From assembly GCA_016801885.1 (NCBI GenBank), contig CM028903.1, positions 18,769,035 to 18,833,034 of the forward strand: a DNA stretch of 64,000 nucleotides. The letters are read 5' to 3'. The translations under genes were made by a program, and so were the position numbers. The notes under the pieces are model-generated. The model saw only the letters and a list, made by a program, of their open reading frames with translations, did no database searches and was not told the DNA's origin. This document shows positions 11,798 through 22,500 of the stretch, piece after piece (within the stretch, counting starts at the first letter, position 1; every line of letters begins with the position of its first letter). Source of the stretch: Toxotes chatareus (Eukaryota; Chordata; Actinopteri; Toxotidae).

Positions 11798-12135
11798 CAT
11801 GTTTAAGTCAAATAACTACTGTCTGCTTACACCTTCTGTTAGGACCAGTCATTTCCCAAAGCATATTTTGGATTCTGCAACATTTTGCCAAATTATCAAA
11901 TTGTTTACAAACATGTTTAAGTCAAATAACTACTGTCTGCTTACACCTTCTGTTAGGACCAGTCATTTCCCAAAGCATATTTTGGATTCTGCAACATTTT
12001 GCCAAATTATCAAATTGTTTACAAACATGTTTAAGTCAAATAACTACTGTCTGCTTACACCTTCTGTTAGGACCAGTCATTTCCCAAAGCATATTTTGGA
12101 TTCTGCAACATTTTGCCAAATTATCAAATTGTTTA
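11798..12135 (+). repeat. 114-bp tandem repeat, three copies
   Basis: Units begin at 11,798, 11,912 and 12,026. The first two are complete and identical by direct reading, and the third matches for 110 bp before diverging. Because 114 is divisible by three, the reading frame stays open through the array and gives a 205-codon frame with a 38-residue repeat. That frame is a by-product of the repeat and does not show a gene. Identity between copies implies a very recent duplication, ongoing homogenisation or an assembly artefact. The flanks are unique. Confidence 0.95.
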
Positions 12136-14046
12136 AATGTTCAAGCAATTCACCCACTTTAAACTTCAGTTCTTTGCTTGCCAAAAAAAACCCAAAAAAC
12201 TTTGCATTTATTGCTAACAGTAATCAAGATTTCACTCATAAAACAATGTTTCATTCTCGGACTGTTTTCCCACAGCAGAGCTATATATTCCATCTGTGTG
12301 ATTTTGTGTTGGATCGGTTAACAGGACAGATGTCCCATCCACAAGTAGCTCTGATTGGATGACTCATAATCCACATAACCTCACCACATTTCTGACCAAG
12401 GCACTGAATCTAGGAGAGATGCACAAATATGTCAACTATGTTTCTATGTTTCATACTTGCAAAAGAGTGCTAAAAGTGGGATTGCTTGTGGGTTCATTAG
12501 CTGCTTTGCTGCCTTGCAATAGCATGTTCAATTTAATATGACAGCAAAACTGTTGAAGACTGCATGTGTTATAACTACACCACCAGCTGTTGTCTCAGAG
12601 GCTGGCGTTGTGGTTGATCTGGTAATGTAGCCGCAGCGTCCACTCTTCTTACTCTGTCTGTCTCTACTTACCTTGGCACCTTATTTCCTCCTTGGTATAC
12701 TCTGGCTAATTTTTTTCATAAAGGGAGAGTTACTTCTTTGCAAACTACAGTTTGTTTGTTTATTGAGTGATATGCAGGTCTTCCAGGTCTGAGCATCCAG
12801 TGATAGCACACATCAGCTTAGCGTAATCATGTGTTTATGTGCTGTTGTACAGATATAGTCGTCTTAGACTCTGAAGGCCCCAAAAATACTTTCACAGACT
12901 GTTCAATACAACAATCAAATTTATGACAAGTGTTTAAGATCTTCATATCTGATAATTGTTTGTATTCTGTTGAGTTTCCAAACACAATAGCTTATGAATG
13001 CAATGCTATATGGCAGCTGAATTAATGAAAACCAATGTGGATTTTACAGAACAAATTATATAATAGGCAGTGGTTTTTTTGTAGTTACAATAGCTTGTTA
13101 CCAAGTCTCTCACAATGACTAATATTACTAATATTACCTATACTATAATTACACCTTTAATGATGCAGTAGACTGATAAAATGAATGAATGAAATATTAT
13201 AGCCCATAAATAGTGTTATTTCCCAACATTTACCATGTAATTCCTCTGAATTTACAGTGTAATTTTGTGGTATGAACCAGTACATAAAATACAAACATGC
13301 TGGTTCAGGCTCAGATGGTTGTAACTGTGGCAGAGTAAGCCTGTGTGAGCCAGCAGCCCACTCTCTGCACTCATCACTGGTCTCAAATCGCCTGCTTGTG
13401 TGATATTCTCTGACTAGCTTTGAGGTGTATTTCTGATGAAGAGTGACTGCTGCTGTTGTCCTGTGGCTATGGGCAGCAGCTGACAGCTGCTGCTATGCAA
13501 CCTCCAGGACCTCCCTGAGCACTGCAGCCAACATACCCGCATCCACATTCCTCTATATAGAGCTCTGTTTATATACATGATTTTGTTTTATTTTGCAGAC
13601 CAGCATTTCACTTCTCAGTTAAAGGATAGAAAGATATTTGATTTGTTACCAAAAACATAACTTTCCTTTAATTTTACGCCAATAGGATGCATAAGGTAGC
13701 AGTACTCTATGATTATCTTAAGTATAATAAGGACAGAAACACTCTAGTTCAGCAATATATAAAATAACTGGGCAGTAAACTGCTACTAACCCTGAATAAA
13801 TTCTCCTGAGTCGACCATGCAGTTGTATGGTCTCAGCAATAATTCTATAATAAGCTGAAACAGTGGTTACAAGAACAAGTCAAGAAATCTGTCCTTCCTT
13901 TGTCCACCACTGCAGCAGCTCATGAGAGGCAGGCTGGAGTAGAAAGCAAACTTACTCTTCTCAAGAGCACAGCTATTAAATGCTTGTATTGTCATCTGAG
14001 GACAAAGAAAACAAAAAACAGTAATCTAATAATGTCCAAGGGGGGA
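12136..14046. other. Unique AT-rich non-coding sequence
   Basis: No exon, RNA gene or recognisable repeat is seen. The small open frames, including one of 80 codons near 13,900, lack domain features. Confidence 0.55.
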
Positions 14047-14549
14047 GTTGTAGGTTTCAGCAGTCAGGATCACTTCCGCGCTCAAAAAGCTGCAGTGGCT
14101 CCAGAAGTGAGCAATTCTCCATTCACCCCCATGTTAAAATAGCCAACTTTACAGCCTAAAAAAACATATACAGCCTGGTACATTTTTGTTTTTTGGTCTC
14201 TATTGGCGGCTACATCCAGAGGCCTCCGGCTACCTCCAGCGGTTGACAGGGGCTGCAGTGTCCGTGTTTGTTTGCCAATGTTCGGATAGGTTTTTGTGAC
14301 ACTATAGCTTGTTGTAGTGTAGAGTGTACTAACCGACCGTCTAAGGAGTCTGTGTTGCAGTTTTTTCTGTAAGTAAATTTCTCACTATTCTACCTGGATG
14401 TTTGCACTAATTAGCATGTATTAGCATATTTTGCCGCTGGCTTATGACTTAATTGCCGATTTATGGTCGCTGCTGATACAGATAGAGGACCGGAGCGGAT
14501 AATGTTAGGTACGCTGTTGTGGTGTGTCCCGTGCTCACAGAGTCCGTTT

Positions 14550-14585
14550 ATAAAATTGTAGCCTATATATAGGCTACAATTTTAT
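14550..14585. repeat. 36-bp perfect palindrome
   Basis: The sequence is its own reverse complement over all 36 positions. The half-site is ATAAAATTGTAGCCTATA, centred between 14,567 and 14,568. There is no spacer. Such a perfect palindrome can extrude as a cruciform or fold back in RNA. It lies inside transposon-derived DNA and could be the fused ends of a lost element. Confidence 0.95.
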
Positions 14586-14771
14586 TTTGTCTCATTTTTC
14601 TGTTTAAAAAGTCCGACATTACATGGACAGAGCAGCTCCGTCAGTCAGAGGCTGCTGTAACTGTAAGTGGATAGTGGGTGGAGGCAGCGGTGAAAATCGA
14701 TAAATATTAAATATTAAACATTTTAACATATTATTATCATCATACTTTTTATCGTTATCATTAATAATAAT

Positions 14772-14810
14772 GACAACAACAACAACAATAATAATAATAA
14801 TAATAATAAT
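14772..14810. repeat. (AAC)n(AAT)n microsatellite
   Basis: Runs of ACA and then ATA units sit inside the transposon-derived block. Confidence 0.9.
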
Positions 14811-15333
14811 AGTGTTTTTAACTTTTTAATATGTTTTATCAGTATGAAATAATAATGATTGTTTCACAGTTAAATAATAGGCTAGAAATAAATTTCCCCC
14901 CACAACTCCACCAAACCCTGCAGCTCCACCTAAAACCTCTCTATCTGAAACAGTCATGTTTAAAACACAGCAGCAACATTATGATCTCTGTTGTATGCTG
15001 TGTGTCGCGGTTGCACAGGGTCCAGCTAGTCGGGTCAGACTCGGGGACTGTTGTGTGGTGGATGTAGCTGCGTGTAGCTGCCGCTTAGCTTGTTAGCCTA
15101 GCTGATTAGCCTTAGGCTAGCTCTGCTGCTCTGAGCTAAGTGGCCGAGTTCTCATCCGGCTGACCCGAAGAGTGACCGCCTCTTCGGCAAATATGGAAAG
15201 TACACTCCCACTAAAATCCAAGATGGCGCAGCTCAAATGCCCATGGTTTGGTCACAAAACCGACTCCCCGAAACCAATGGGTGACATCACGGGTGCTACG
15301 TCCATGTCTTATACAGTCTATGATAATGTCACA

Positions 15334-15390
15334 TACAGTGGGGTCCATTCACTTGAATGGGAAAATGGGCTCAGACTTTTGGACCACATA
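15334..15390. mobile_element. Miniature Tc1-like remnant
   Basis: A TA is followed by CAGTGGGGTCC, and about 40 bp later comes CTCAGACTTTTGGACC followed by ACATA. The second segment is the reverse complement of the terminal repeat of the Tc1-like element at 27,398 in this window (GGTCCAAAAGTCTGAG), and the first matches the start of such repeats. The two ends thus appear joined with nearly all the interior missing. A small CCATTCA/TGAATGG fold-back lies between them. It abuts the end of the preceding transposon-derived block. Confidence 0.45.
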
Positions 15391-18185
15391 TAAGATTGAA
15401 CATACTGAGGTGCCAAGGAACAAGGAAGTTTTGTTGTGGTAATTATGTGTTTTGTTTTGGTAAGGATAAAAATAAAATAATTAGATTTTAGTATATATAT
15501 ATTTTAATCTTGTTTAAGTTTTCCTGCTGTCTGTTGCATAGTGTTTGTTCGTGACTTAACAAAATAATTACAGTATAATTTATTTCTTCCGCTGTACCTA
15601 CATTTAAGTACCAGTGGGAGCTGGTAAGTATTTTATGTACTACTTCACACAAGAAAGTTCAGAGGAATTGCACAGTAAATGTTGCACTATAAATCATGGA
15701 CTGTTATGTGTAACCAACAAAAAAAAAAAGGACATATGGGTGGGTTGGCGGGGGAGTGTCTGAATAAGCTTTCACTGTCATTTGCACACCTTTATTTCTA
15801 CTGGGTCTAATAATCCCTCTAAATTACCAGTTCTAGCCAGCCGACTGCAAATGTGATGGTCTCAGACATTAGCTAAGGGGGTTAGTGTTAAATCTGAAAA
15901 GGCACTGTATCTAAGTTTAAAATTTTTAACAGCATGGACAGTGAAAATAAAACCATAATGTATTTCTAATGCCCTGACAACAACTGTACTAACATGCAAG
16001 TTGTGGATATATTTACTTTGCATCATTTAGGCAGAATGAGTGTAACGCTATATGTTAACAAGCCGTTAGCTGTCTTCCACTGACAAACCATGCCATTAGC
16101 TTGCTTTGTGGCTAACTAATTAGCCACAAAAAAAGCATGTGTGTAATAGAGGCTGGTGTCAGCTCTGTTCTGATGAGGGAGAAAAGGATCGGGTTGCTGT
16201 TTGTTTACTCCTCAGTGCTGTCTTACTACTGTACTGTTTCACAAATAAATGTAAAATCAAGTTTGCCACAAACTGCAGAGTACGCTGTAGTGGCTTCTGC
16301 AGCAAAACCAGGCATCACTGACACAACTGCTGTCAGGCATATTTGGGATGTTGTAAAGGACAAATGAGGAAGCACAGTTTATTATCATTCAAGTAATGTG
16401 TAACTGTTACTGAACGCCTCCTGTGTGGAGACACTTGGAGCTGCTGCTGCTACTTCTGCTATGCTAACGTGCTGCTCACACAGTGCCTTCTGTGTAGACA
16501 CTGTGTTAATGTGTTGCCAAATGTGGAGTCAAACTAGGAAGTAGTGACACTGGTAATAAAATAGCTCAAGCACCTATCTCTTAATTACCTGTTATTTAGA
16601 TTTCTTGTTGCTTAACCATTAGATACACCAATAGAGTTTTATCTGCAATTAGCTTGTATCGGCTGATAAAATGTCCCTGCCTCTGAATCAGTTGGGCTCT
16701 AACAACAACAATAATAATAATAATAACTATGAACTGGTCAGATCTTTCCTATAATGAAGTCAGCTGTATCATTGCCCCTACTTTGCATACTAGCAGGAGC
16801 AGACTAATAGATAAAGGAGGTGGCCAACTACTTGCTCTTTTTTTTTTAAATAAACAGATGAGGGAATAATAGGCCTATATGACTGTTGATATGCGGGTAC
16901 GTTCAGTATATGTATATAATGATAGATAGAATGGATCCAGGGAGAAGAATAAAGTCAGGACAAAGGTTTGATATTCCTTTACCATGTGGCTCGATTGTGT
17001 TATGGTACTGAAACTGCACATTGGTGGTGTGGATGACTGCTGTGTGGAGGCGTATCAACATTATGCCTCGTCAATTTAATCTTCCTTGCAATTGCAACTT
17101 TGACATTGTGAGCACAGCTCTGTGAATAATTGTAGGACCAGTGACGTCAGTAAAAGTGTACACTAAGGGGACATTTTTCACAACTCAGTTAATCTAATTT
17201 GACCACGTTCGCCTGACAGCAAATTGTGCTGCACTTGTTTTCAGTTTGCATGGTTGCCAGTGTTTTTCCACCCCTTGCAGTGACAGCCATATGGTTAGAG
17301 TGTTTGTGTGATGAATAGTGATTCACTTTCAGCTACATTGGGTTGGAGTGAATCATCCCTTGTCCTAGTCATCCAGTCCAAGCTGTGCTGTCAGATATAT
17401 TCTCTTAATAATATGAAATGGTATCTAGGTTGGTTTGTTGCATTTACTAAGTATGTTAATATTTGGTGTTTAGTTGCTAATTGTTTCTTTCTCTGTGTTT
17501 TTGGATGCTATCATCCGCCCTGCTCCTGCACCTTTGCTGAAACATGAAAAACAGTCAAAAAAAAAAAAAAAAATGTGTTGAGCAGATGGACATGCGGATA
17601 TGTGGATATGCTATGCTATGCTTGTGTTAGGTTAATTGCCACTCCATGTTGGTATCCTGCACAGAACAAAAAGTAAAAATAAATAATTATAGCAATCACT
17701 CACAGCAGATATATTAATGATAACTCTGTTGTATTTTGGTGTCAGTCAGCCAGCACGCTCAATATCAGGGCCATGACACAAGAACATGCAAATGGAATTG
17801 CTCACACCTGGGTTTCAAAACTCAGAATGAGAAAGGGTTATCTGTCATCATGTCAAGGCTTTTCATTACACCGGAGAAACAGAATCATCACTCAATGCAA
17901 TGTGCAGAATTTAAACATTCAACTGCTAGTCTCTCCTCCAACTAAATTATGAGCAGAACATACAAATATCAAAAAACATGCTTCATACTTTCATTTAAAA
18001 AAATGATGAATTGAAATGAATGAATCCAGATGAATCCAGATTAACGTTGTGAGGTATTCAGGCTGGATCACAATGTCGAGACGTGAGTGATAGGAAACAT
18101 AAATGCAGAAACAACTGGAAGTTCTACCAGTACTATTCAGTTGATCTGGTTGATCCAGCACTGCTGCTACGTACACACACATCAG
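15391..18185. other. Unique non-coding sequence
   Basis: No exon is recognised. It contains a 26-bp hairpin at 16,105-16,130, an AAT run near 16,707-16,727 and a poly(A) run near 17,557-17,573. A 15-nt segment between an AG at 15,608 and a GTAAGT at 15,624 has microexon-like edges, but with weak support. Confidence 0.55.
16105..16130. other. Short perfect hairpin
   Basis: The arms TTTGTGGCTAA and TTAGCCACAAA are exact complements over 11 bp around a 4-nt loop (CTAA). A run of A follows, so it superficially resembles a stem-loop with a tail. There is no identity to a known RNA. Confidence 0.7.
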
Positions 18186-18189
18186 GTGC

Positions 18190-18530
18190 TTTGTGTAGGG
18201 AACCAAGTGCCAGAGGGGGCACCAAAACAGCCTAATGATCATCAATCATCATAATCATAACGATGCATTATTAAATTTAAAAAGAAGCACAACCACAATA
18301 GGCACTATTAGACAGGACAAGATAATATCCGTAATTGCTCAAAATAATAAAATGAATTATGGTGCCACCCCCTCCCCCATCTCCCTGAGGTTTGTGCCTG
18401 CCCTGAAGTATCACAGCAACTCTGCAGGGACGATTTTGGAAATAATGTTCCCAAAAATGCAACAGGATTCAGGGGCAGAGAAGAAAAAAAGGAAGAAATT
18501 CCCAGATGATGCTTATACATAACTTGCAAG
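18190..18530 (+). other. Possible fragment of a DNA-transposon coding region
   Basis: A 95-codon frame ends in a basic stretch, SGAEKKKRKKFPDD, resembling the lysine/arginine-rich N-terminal segment (SGAxKRKRK type) of many fish hAT-type transposase-derived proteins. The preceding sequence has GGTGCC-type motifs and a pyrimidine-rich run on the + strand. No zinc finger or catalytic domain follows, so at most this is a short fossil. Chance is a realistic alternative. Confidence 0.22.
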
Positions 18531-19256
18531 TATGTTTTAAAAATGTTATAAAATACTGGAAGCTCTGCTTAAACCATGTAGGTTATGCACGCAGGAAACA
18601 TCTTAAGCCAGTTAGCCACAAATGTACTATACTGTTCTTGTTGCTCATGTTATTGCAATAGTAGTTGTACTAGTAATAGAGTAGCGCAAAAGAATGCATT
18701 ACCACAGAAGCTTCTACTCTATTAGAGCTATGAATCTATATATAGTTGTTGCTGTCTGCAATTGCACATTTAATCTCTGTTTTGTTTTTGTTTGTTTTTA
18801 TAGTAGTAGTATTTAGAAGACAAGTAAAATATTGTCTTTTCATTAAAAAAAAATTATAGGTTTCTATGCATTTTATATTGATATATCATTGGTTATGCTT
18901 TATTTACATCAAGGAACTTAGGGTCTTGGTTAAGTTGTTGCATATTAATCATGTTTTAATTTCCTGTATGAATGTTAGCTTAAAACATAAAGTTTTGCTG
19001 ACCATTTCAAAGTTAAATAATAATTAGTTAGTTTAGTTACACAGTTGGAGCACACACAACCAGCAGGTCTATATGCTGTTACTTAATACTTCTGGTTTTC
19101 GTATTTGTAATATTGGTATTGAAAATAAACACAAAGCAATCACACCTAGGATGCCCAGATGGCCTGCAGCGGCCCAGTGTTCATCAGTGGATGTTTGAAG
19201 TAAGCTAATGTTACTGTGTTTATTACACTTATGCTACTACACAAACAATAAGTTGC
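18531..19256. other. Unique AT-rich non-coding sequence
   Basis: Nothing is recognised here beyond A/T runs (for example near 18,845-18,853). Confidence 0.6.
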
Positions 19257-19510
19257 CAAGTGAATTTAATTTATATAGCGCCAAATCACATCAGATGTAA
19301 TCTCAGGGCACTTTTCATATAGAGCAGCTCTAGACCGTACTTTTTATAATGTAATTTACCTATTTACCCATCATTCCCCCAAGACCAAGCACTTGGCGAC
19401 AGCGGCGAGGAAAAACTCCCTTTTAACAGGTAGAAACTTTGAACAGAACCTGGCTCATGGTGGGCGGCCGTCTGCCTCGATCGGCCAGGATGAGAGAGAG
19501 AGAGAGCAGG
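19257..19510 (+). repeat. High-copy teleost dispersed repeat
   Basis: The order of segments TTTATATAGCGCCAAATCAC, GGGCACTTTTCATATAGAGC, CTAGACCGTACT, CATTCCCCCAAGACCAAGC, ACTTGGCGACAG, GAGGAAAAACTCCCTTTTAA, GAACCTGGCTCATGG and GGGCGGCCGTCTGCCTCGA is a well-known repeat in fish introns and 3' UTRs. A short GA-rich stretch (19,492-19,506) closes the recognisable part. The open frames on both strands over this block (up to 121 codons on the minus strand) are part of the repeat and do not represent a host gene. Confidence 0.75.
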
Positions 19511-22500
19511 AGGAAAGAGAACGTAGTATAGTACAGATTCCACATAATGATAATAAGAAGACAATAACAGAACTAGTGATAAGACTAACAATAGTAAAAC
19601 TAATGATAATGTGTCCCTTCTAACTTCCATTTGCAGCTCAGTCATTAGGAGTTTTGATAAACGGATGTTGATGCAGGTTGGTGATTGTTCTTTACCTGTC
19701 AGGTGCACATGAGCACAGATGCTGCCCAAACACTTAAAATGAGGCCACTTAATTATGTCAAATGTTAATATTGTATCCGTGCAGCTTTGTTATAACACAT
19801 ATGGCTAATTTTTACCCATACAAAGAGGACTGAGCTGAACTGTAACAACCTTACATCAGCTTAATGGACTAGAGTAAGTGGTTGTCATCTAGCACACCTG
19901 GCAGCATTAGTTCATCACCACAGTAAAAAATGACTGGAAAGTCTAAATTTAAACTTCATTACAAAATAGTAAACATCATGTCATGTTGTTACTCAGTGTT
20001 AACATGAGTAGGGGTTTTGCCATATTGTTTTACTGAAGTGATTTAAGTGTGTGGATAATAATGGGTGTTTTCATCCTTTGACTAAGAGAGTGTGACAGCA
20101 ATCATCAGCTCCTCATCTAAAACTGTATTGGAAGTGAAGAGTACAGTCCTTGTCCGCCACAAAACGAGAGAGAGAGGGAGAGAGTATACCAGTGATGTGG
20201 TAGTGCTGTTAAGAACCAGAATGACCCCCAAATTCTCCCATATGGCTGCTGAAAAATTTGGATGCTGTTGTGGTTGGAGCGGGTTTAATGTGTACGTAAA
20301 TATTTCCCAGTAGCTAACCATAAGTATTTGGCAGTGAAAAGATTCCAATTAGATGTTAACAGAGGACAGTAAAGGTCAAACTAATTGGAAGCTAAACATT
20401 CAGAGGGCTGATGAAGCCTCCAAACTGACCACATGGTCTGGGTAATGTTTTCTCTTCTCGTGCCAAACAAAGTGCCAGACAGCTAAAGTTTTCTGGCATC
20501 CACTCTCTCGCTTTCTTAGTTAATCTGTTTGATGCTTTCACATCACATGCTTCTGTTCACTCTGTTAATTTAATTTGAGTCTGGCTATTCTGTTCTCTTA
20601 GTCTGCTTGTTGTTGTTTTTATTTATTTATTTACTTTTTTTTATTCTCTTTTCTGGCTGTGATTACAAGAACCTGTTTCTGTCTCCCCCATGAAATCAAT
20701 TGATACGCACAAGAGTATTTACAGTACATGAGGGCAAAATGAAAATATCAGGTGTCTTGTTTACATGCTCTACAATAAGCAATCAGAGAGAAGCACTCTG
20801 ACTAGCCTTATATACAACAAACGCTGCACTTTTTTTTTTTTTTAATCGATAAGCCTGCATTAAAGCCTTGGCACCATTATTGGTTACAGCTTTGCTTTCT
20901 AGCGAAGCAATGTTTTTATTACACTATACTACTACAGTAGTTATTGAACAGAGGAAAGTGAGCCTCCCACAGCACCCACTGAAATTCAGACTCTTTAGAA
21001 AAGCAGTAAACGTGGATGGTGATGTTATCATGATATGACGGATATCGAAATTTAGACATTTCTTCTGTCAAAAAGATAAAACGTTGTCTGGCACTGTGAG
21101 AAGGGTGAAAAGAGGTTGCATCTACGGAAAATGACTTCATAGGATGATTTTCTTTTCAGTGGCTGAATTTTCAGATTACTTGCTGAATAAAAGCCCAGTG
21201 TAGCAGCCTATCGCCCTCTTGTTGTGTCTGTCTCCTGCTGAGCTAATTGTGAATGAGAAGTTAAAGAGTAGTGTCACACTAAATCTACTTTTTGGAGCTT
21301 ACTTGAGTTACTTTACTATACCATATAATTCTATTATGTCAGTTTATCCCAGGCTCAGTAGTGCTGATTGCAAAGGCAATTTGTCGTCTCTTGGATGAAT
21401 GCAGTGTCATGCTCACCATTAAACATACACTTCTTGCTTGCGTCCTTTTTGTGTCTAAAGTCTACTTTTGTTCCTTCCTCTTCTAACTTTCTGGTGGAAC
21501 TCTACTACATAAATTAATGATTCCATATCTCCCCAAAATGTCATCTCTGATTTTATTTTTTATTTTTTTTGCACTTCTCTGTGACACCTTGAGTCAGGTT
21601 TTTAGAAAATGACCAGCTGTGTATAGTTTGTGTTCTTGCCAGTTCTTTCAGTGACAGCCATATGGCCAGTGTGTTCATCGCATAGTCACCTTTGGCACAT
21701 AATAACCTTTAATTGGGTTATTTTCAGAATTTCTGAGCAGCGAACAACCAACACGGGTGGATGTGAGGGAAAAGGGCAAGACAGAGAAAGTCAGTGTGTC
21801 AGTTTGCTCAGACAAAGGTTGCAAACCTGCAAATCAGCTGTTGCATCTTGTTTCACATGTACTGCATGTGCTCATCAGCTGTATACTTGACATTTGACAA
21901 GGACACGACAGACGTAAACCTGTCTGTCAACTGAAAAGACATCTTGAAAGAAGAAGCTGGCACTCTGATTGTGTTATGTTGAGGATCTAAGAGATTTTGT
22001 AGTACTCTTGTGCTCCCAAAAAAGCCTTATCAAAGGATTACATTGATTTTGGGCACATATAAACACACACCCTGACATCACGACTGCACTCTACTTGCAG
22101 TATTACTGCACACATACACTGAATCCACACGGATACTCTTCTCATGCTTTCGCCCTCCTGCTGTATTAAACCTACTATCCCATGAACCTGAGTAGCTTTC
22201 TTCAGTCTGCCAGTTTCTCTGTCATCGCAGTGTGTGTTGTATGAATTCAAGCTGTTTTCAGCCATGACAGCAAACACAATCTCTTCTCCCGGCATGTCAT
22301 CGAGGTGCTGATGCAACGCAGTGGTTAGAGTCCTCATATTCAGACTGTCCTCTGCAATGTGGCTTTTCTGGGCTCCTGGGGAAGCTCATTCGCATTGCAA
22401 AATAAGTCCCTGGGTGGTTGGATGTGTGTGTCTGCCAGCATGTGTGTGAGAGAAAAAAAAAGCGATCGAAATAAAAATGTGAGCATGTGTCTGGTGGGTG

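Larger units (their letters stand above)
14047..15318. mobile_element. DNA-transposon-derived block (teleost, non-autonomous)
   Basis: This block has more GC and CpG than its neighbours. Its left part includes CATTCACCCCCATG and a TTTACAGCCT...ACAGCCTGGTAC segment. Its right end reads CCAATGGGTGACATCACGGG, TGCTACGTCCATG and TTATACAGTCTATG. I recognise both parts from a family of non-autonomous DNA-transposon repeats widespread in fish, in which the last 15 bases are the terminal inverted repeat. The matching left terminal repeat is not visible, so the copy is truncated or rearranged at its left edge. No transposase is encoded. An AAC/AAT microsatellite (14,772-14,810) and a 36-bp palindrome (14,550-14,585) lie inside. 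It could also be two elements, one inserted in the other. Confidence 0.5.

Noticed and set aside
11745..12362. 205-codon open frame with a 38-residue repeat
   Set aside because: It exists only because the 114-bp tandem unit is a multiple of three. There is no coding signature outside the array.
15609..15623. 15-nt microexon-like segment between TTTAAG and GTAAGT
   Set aside because: The acceptor tract is weak, and short AG...GTAAGT intervals are expected by chance in 64 kb.
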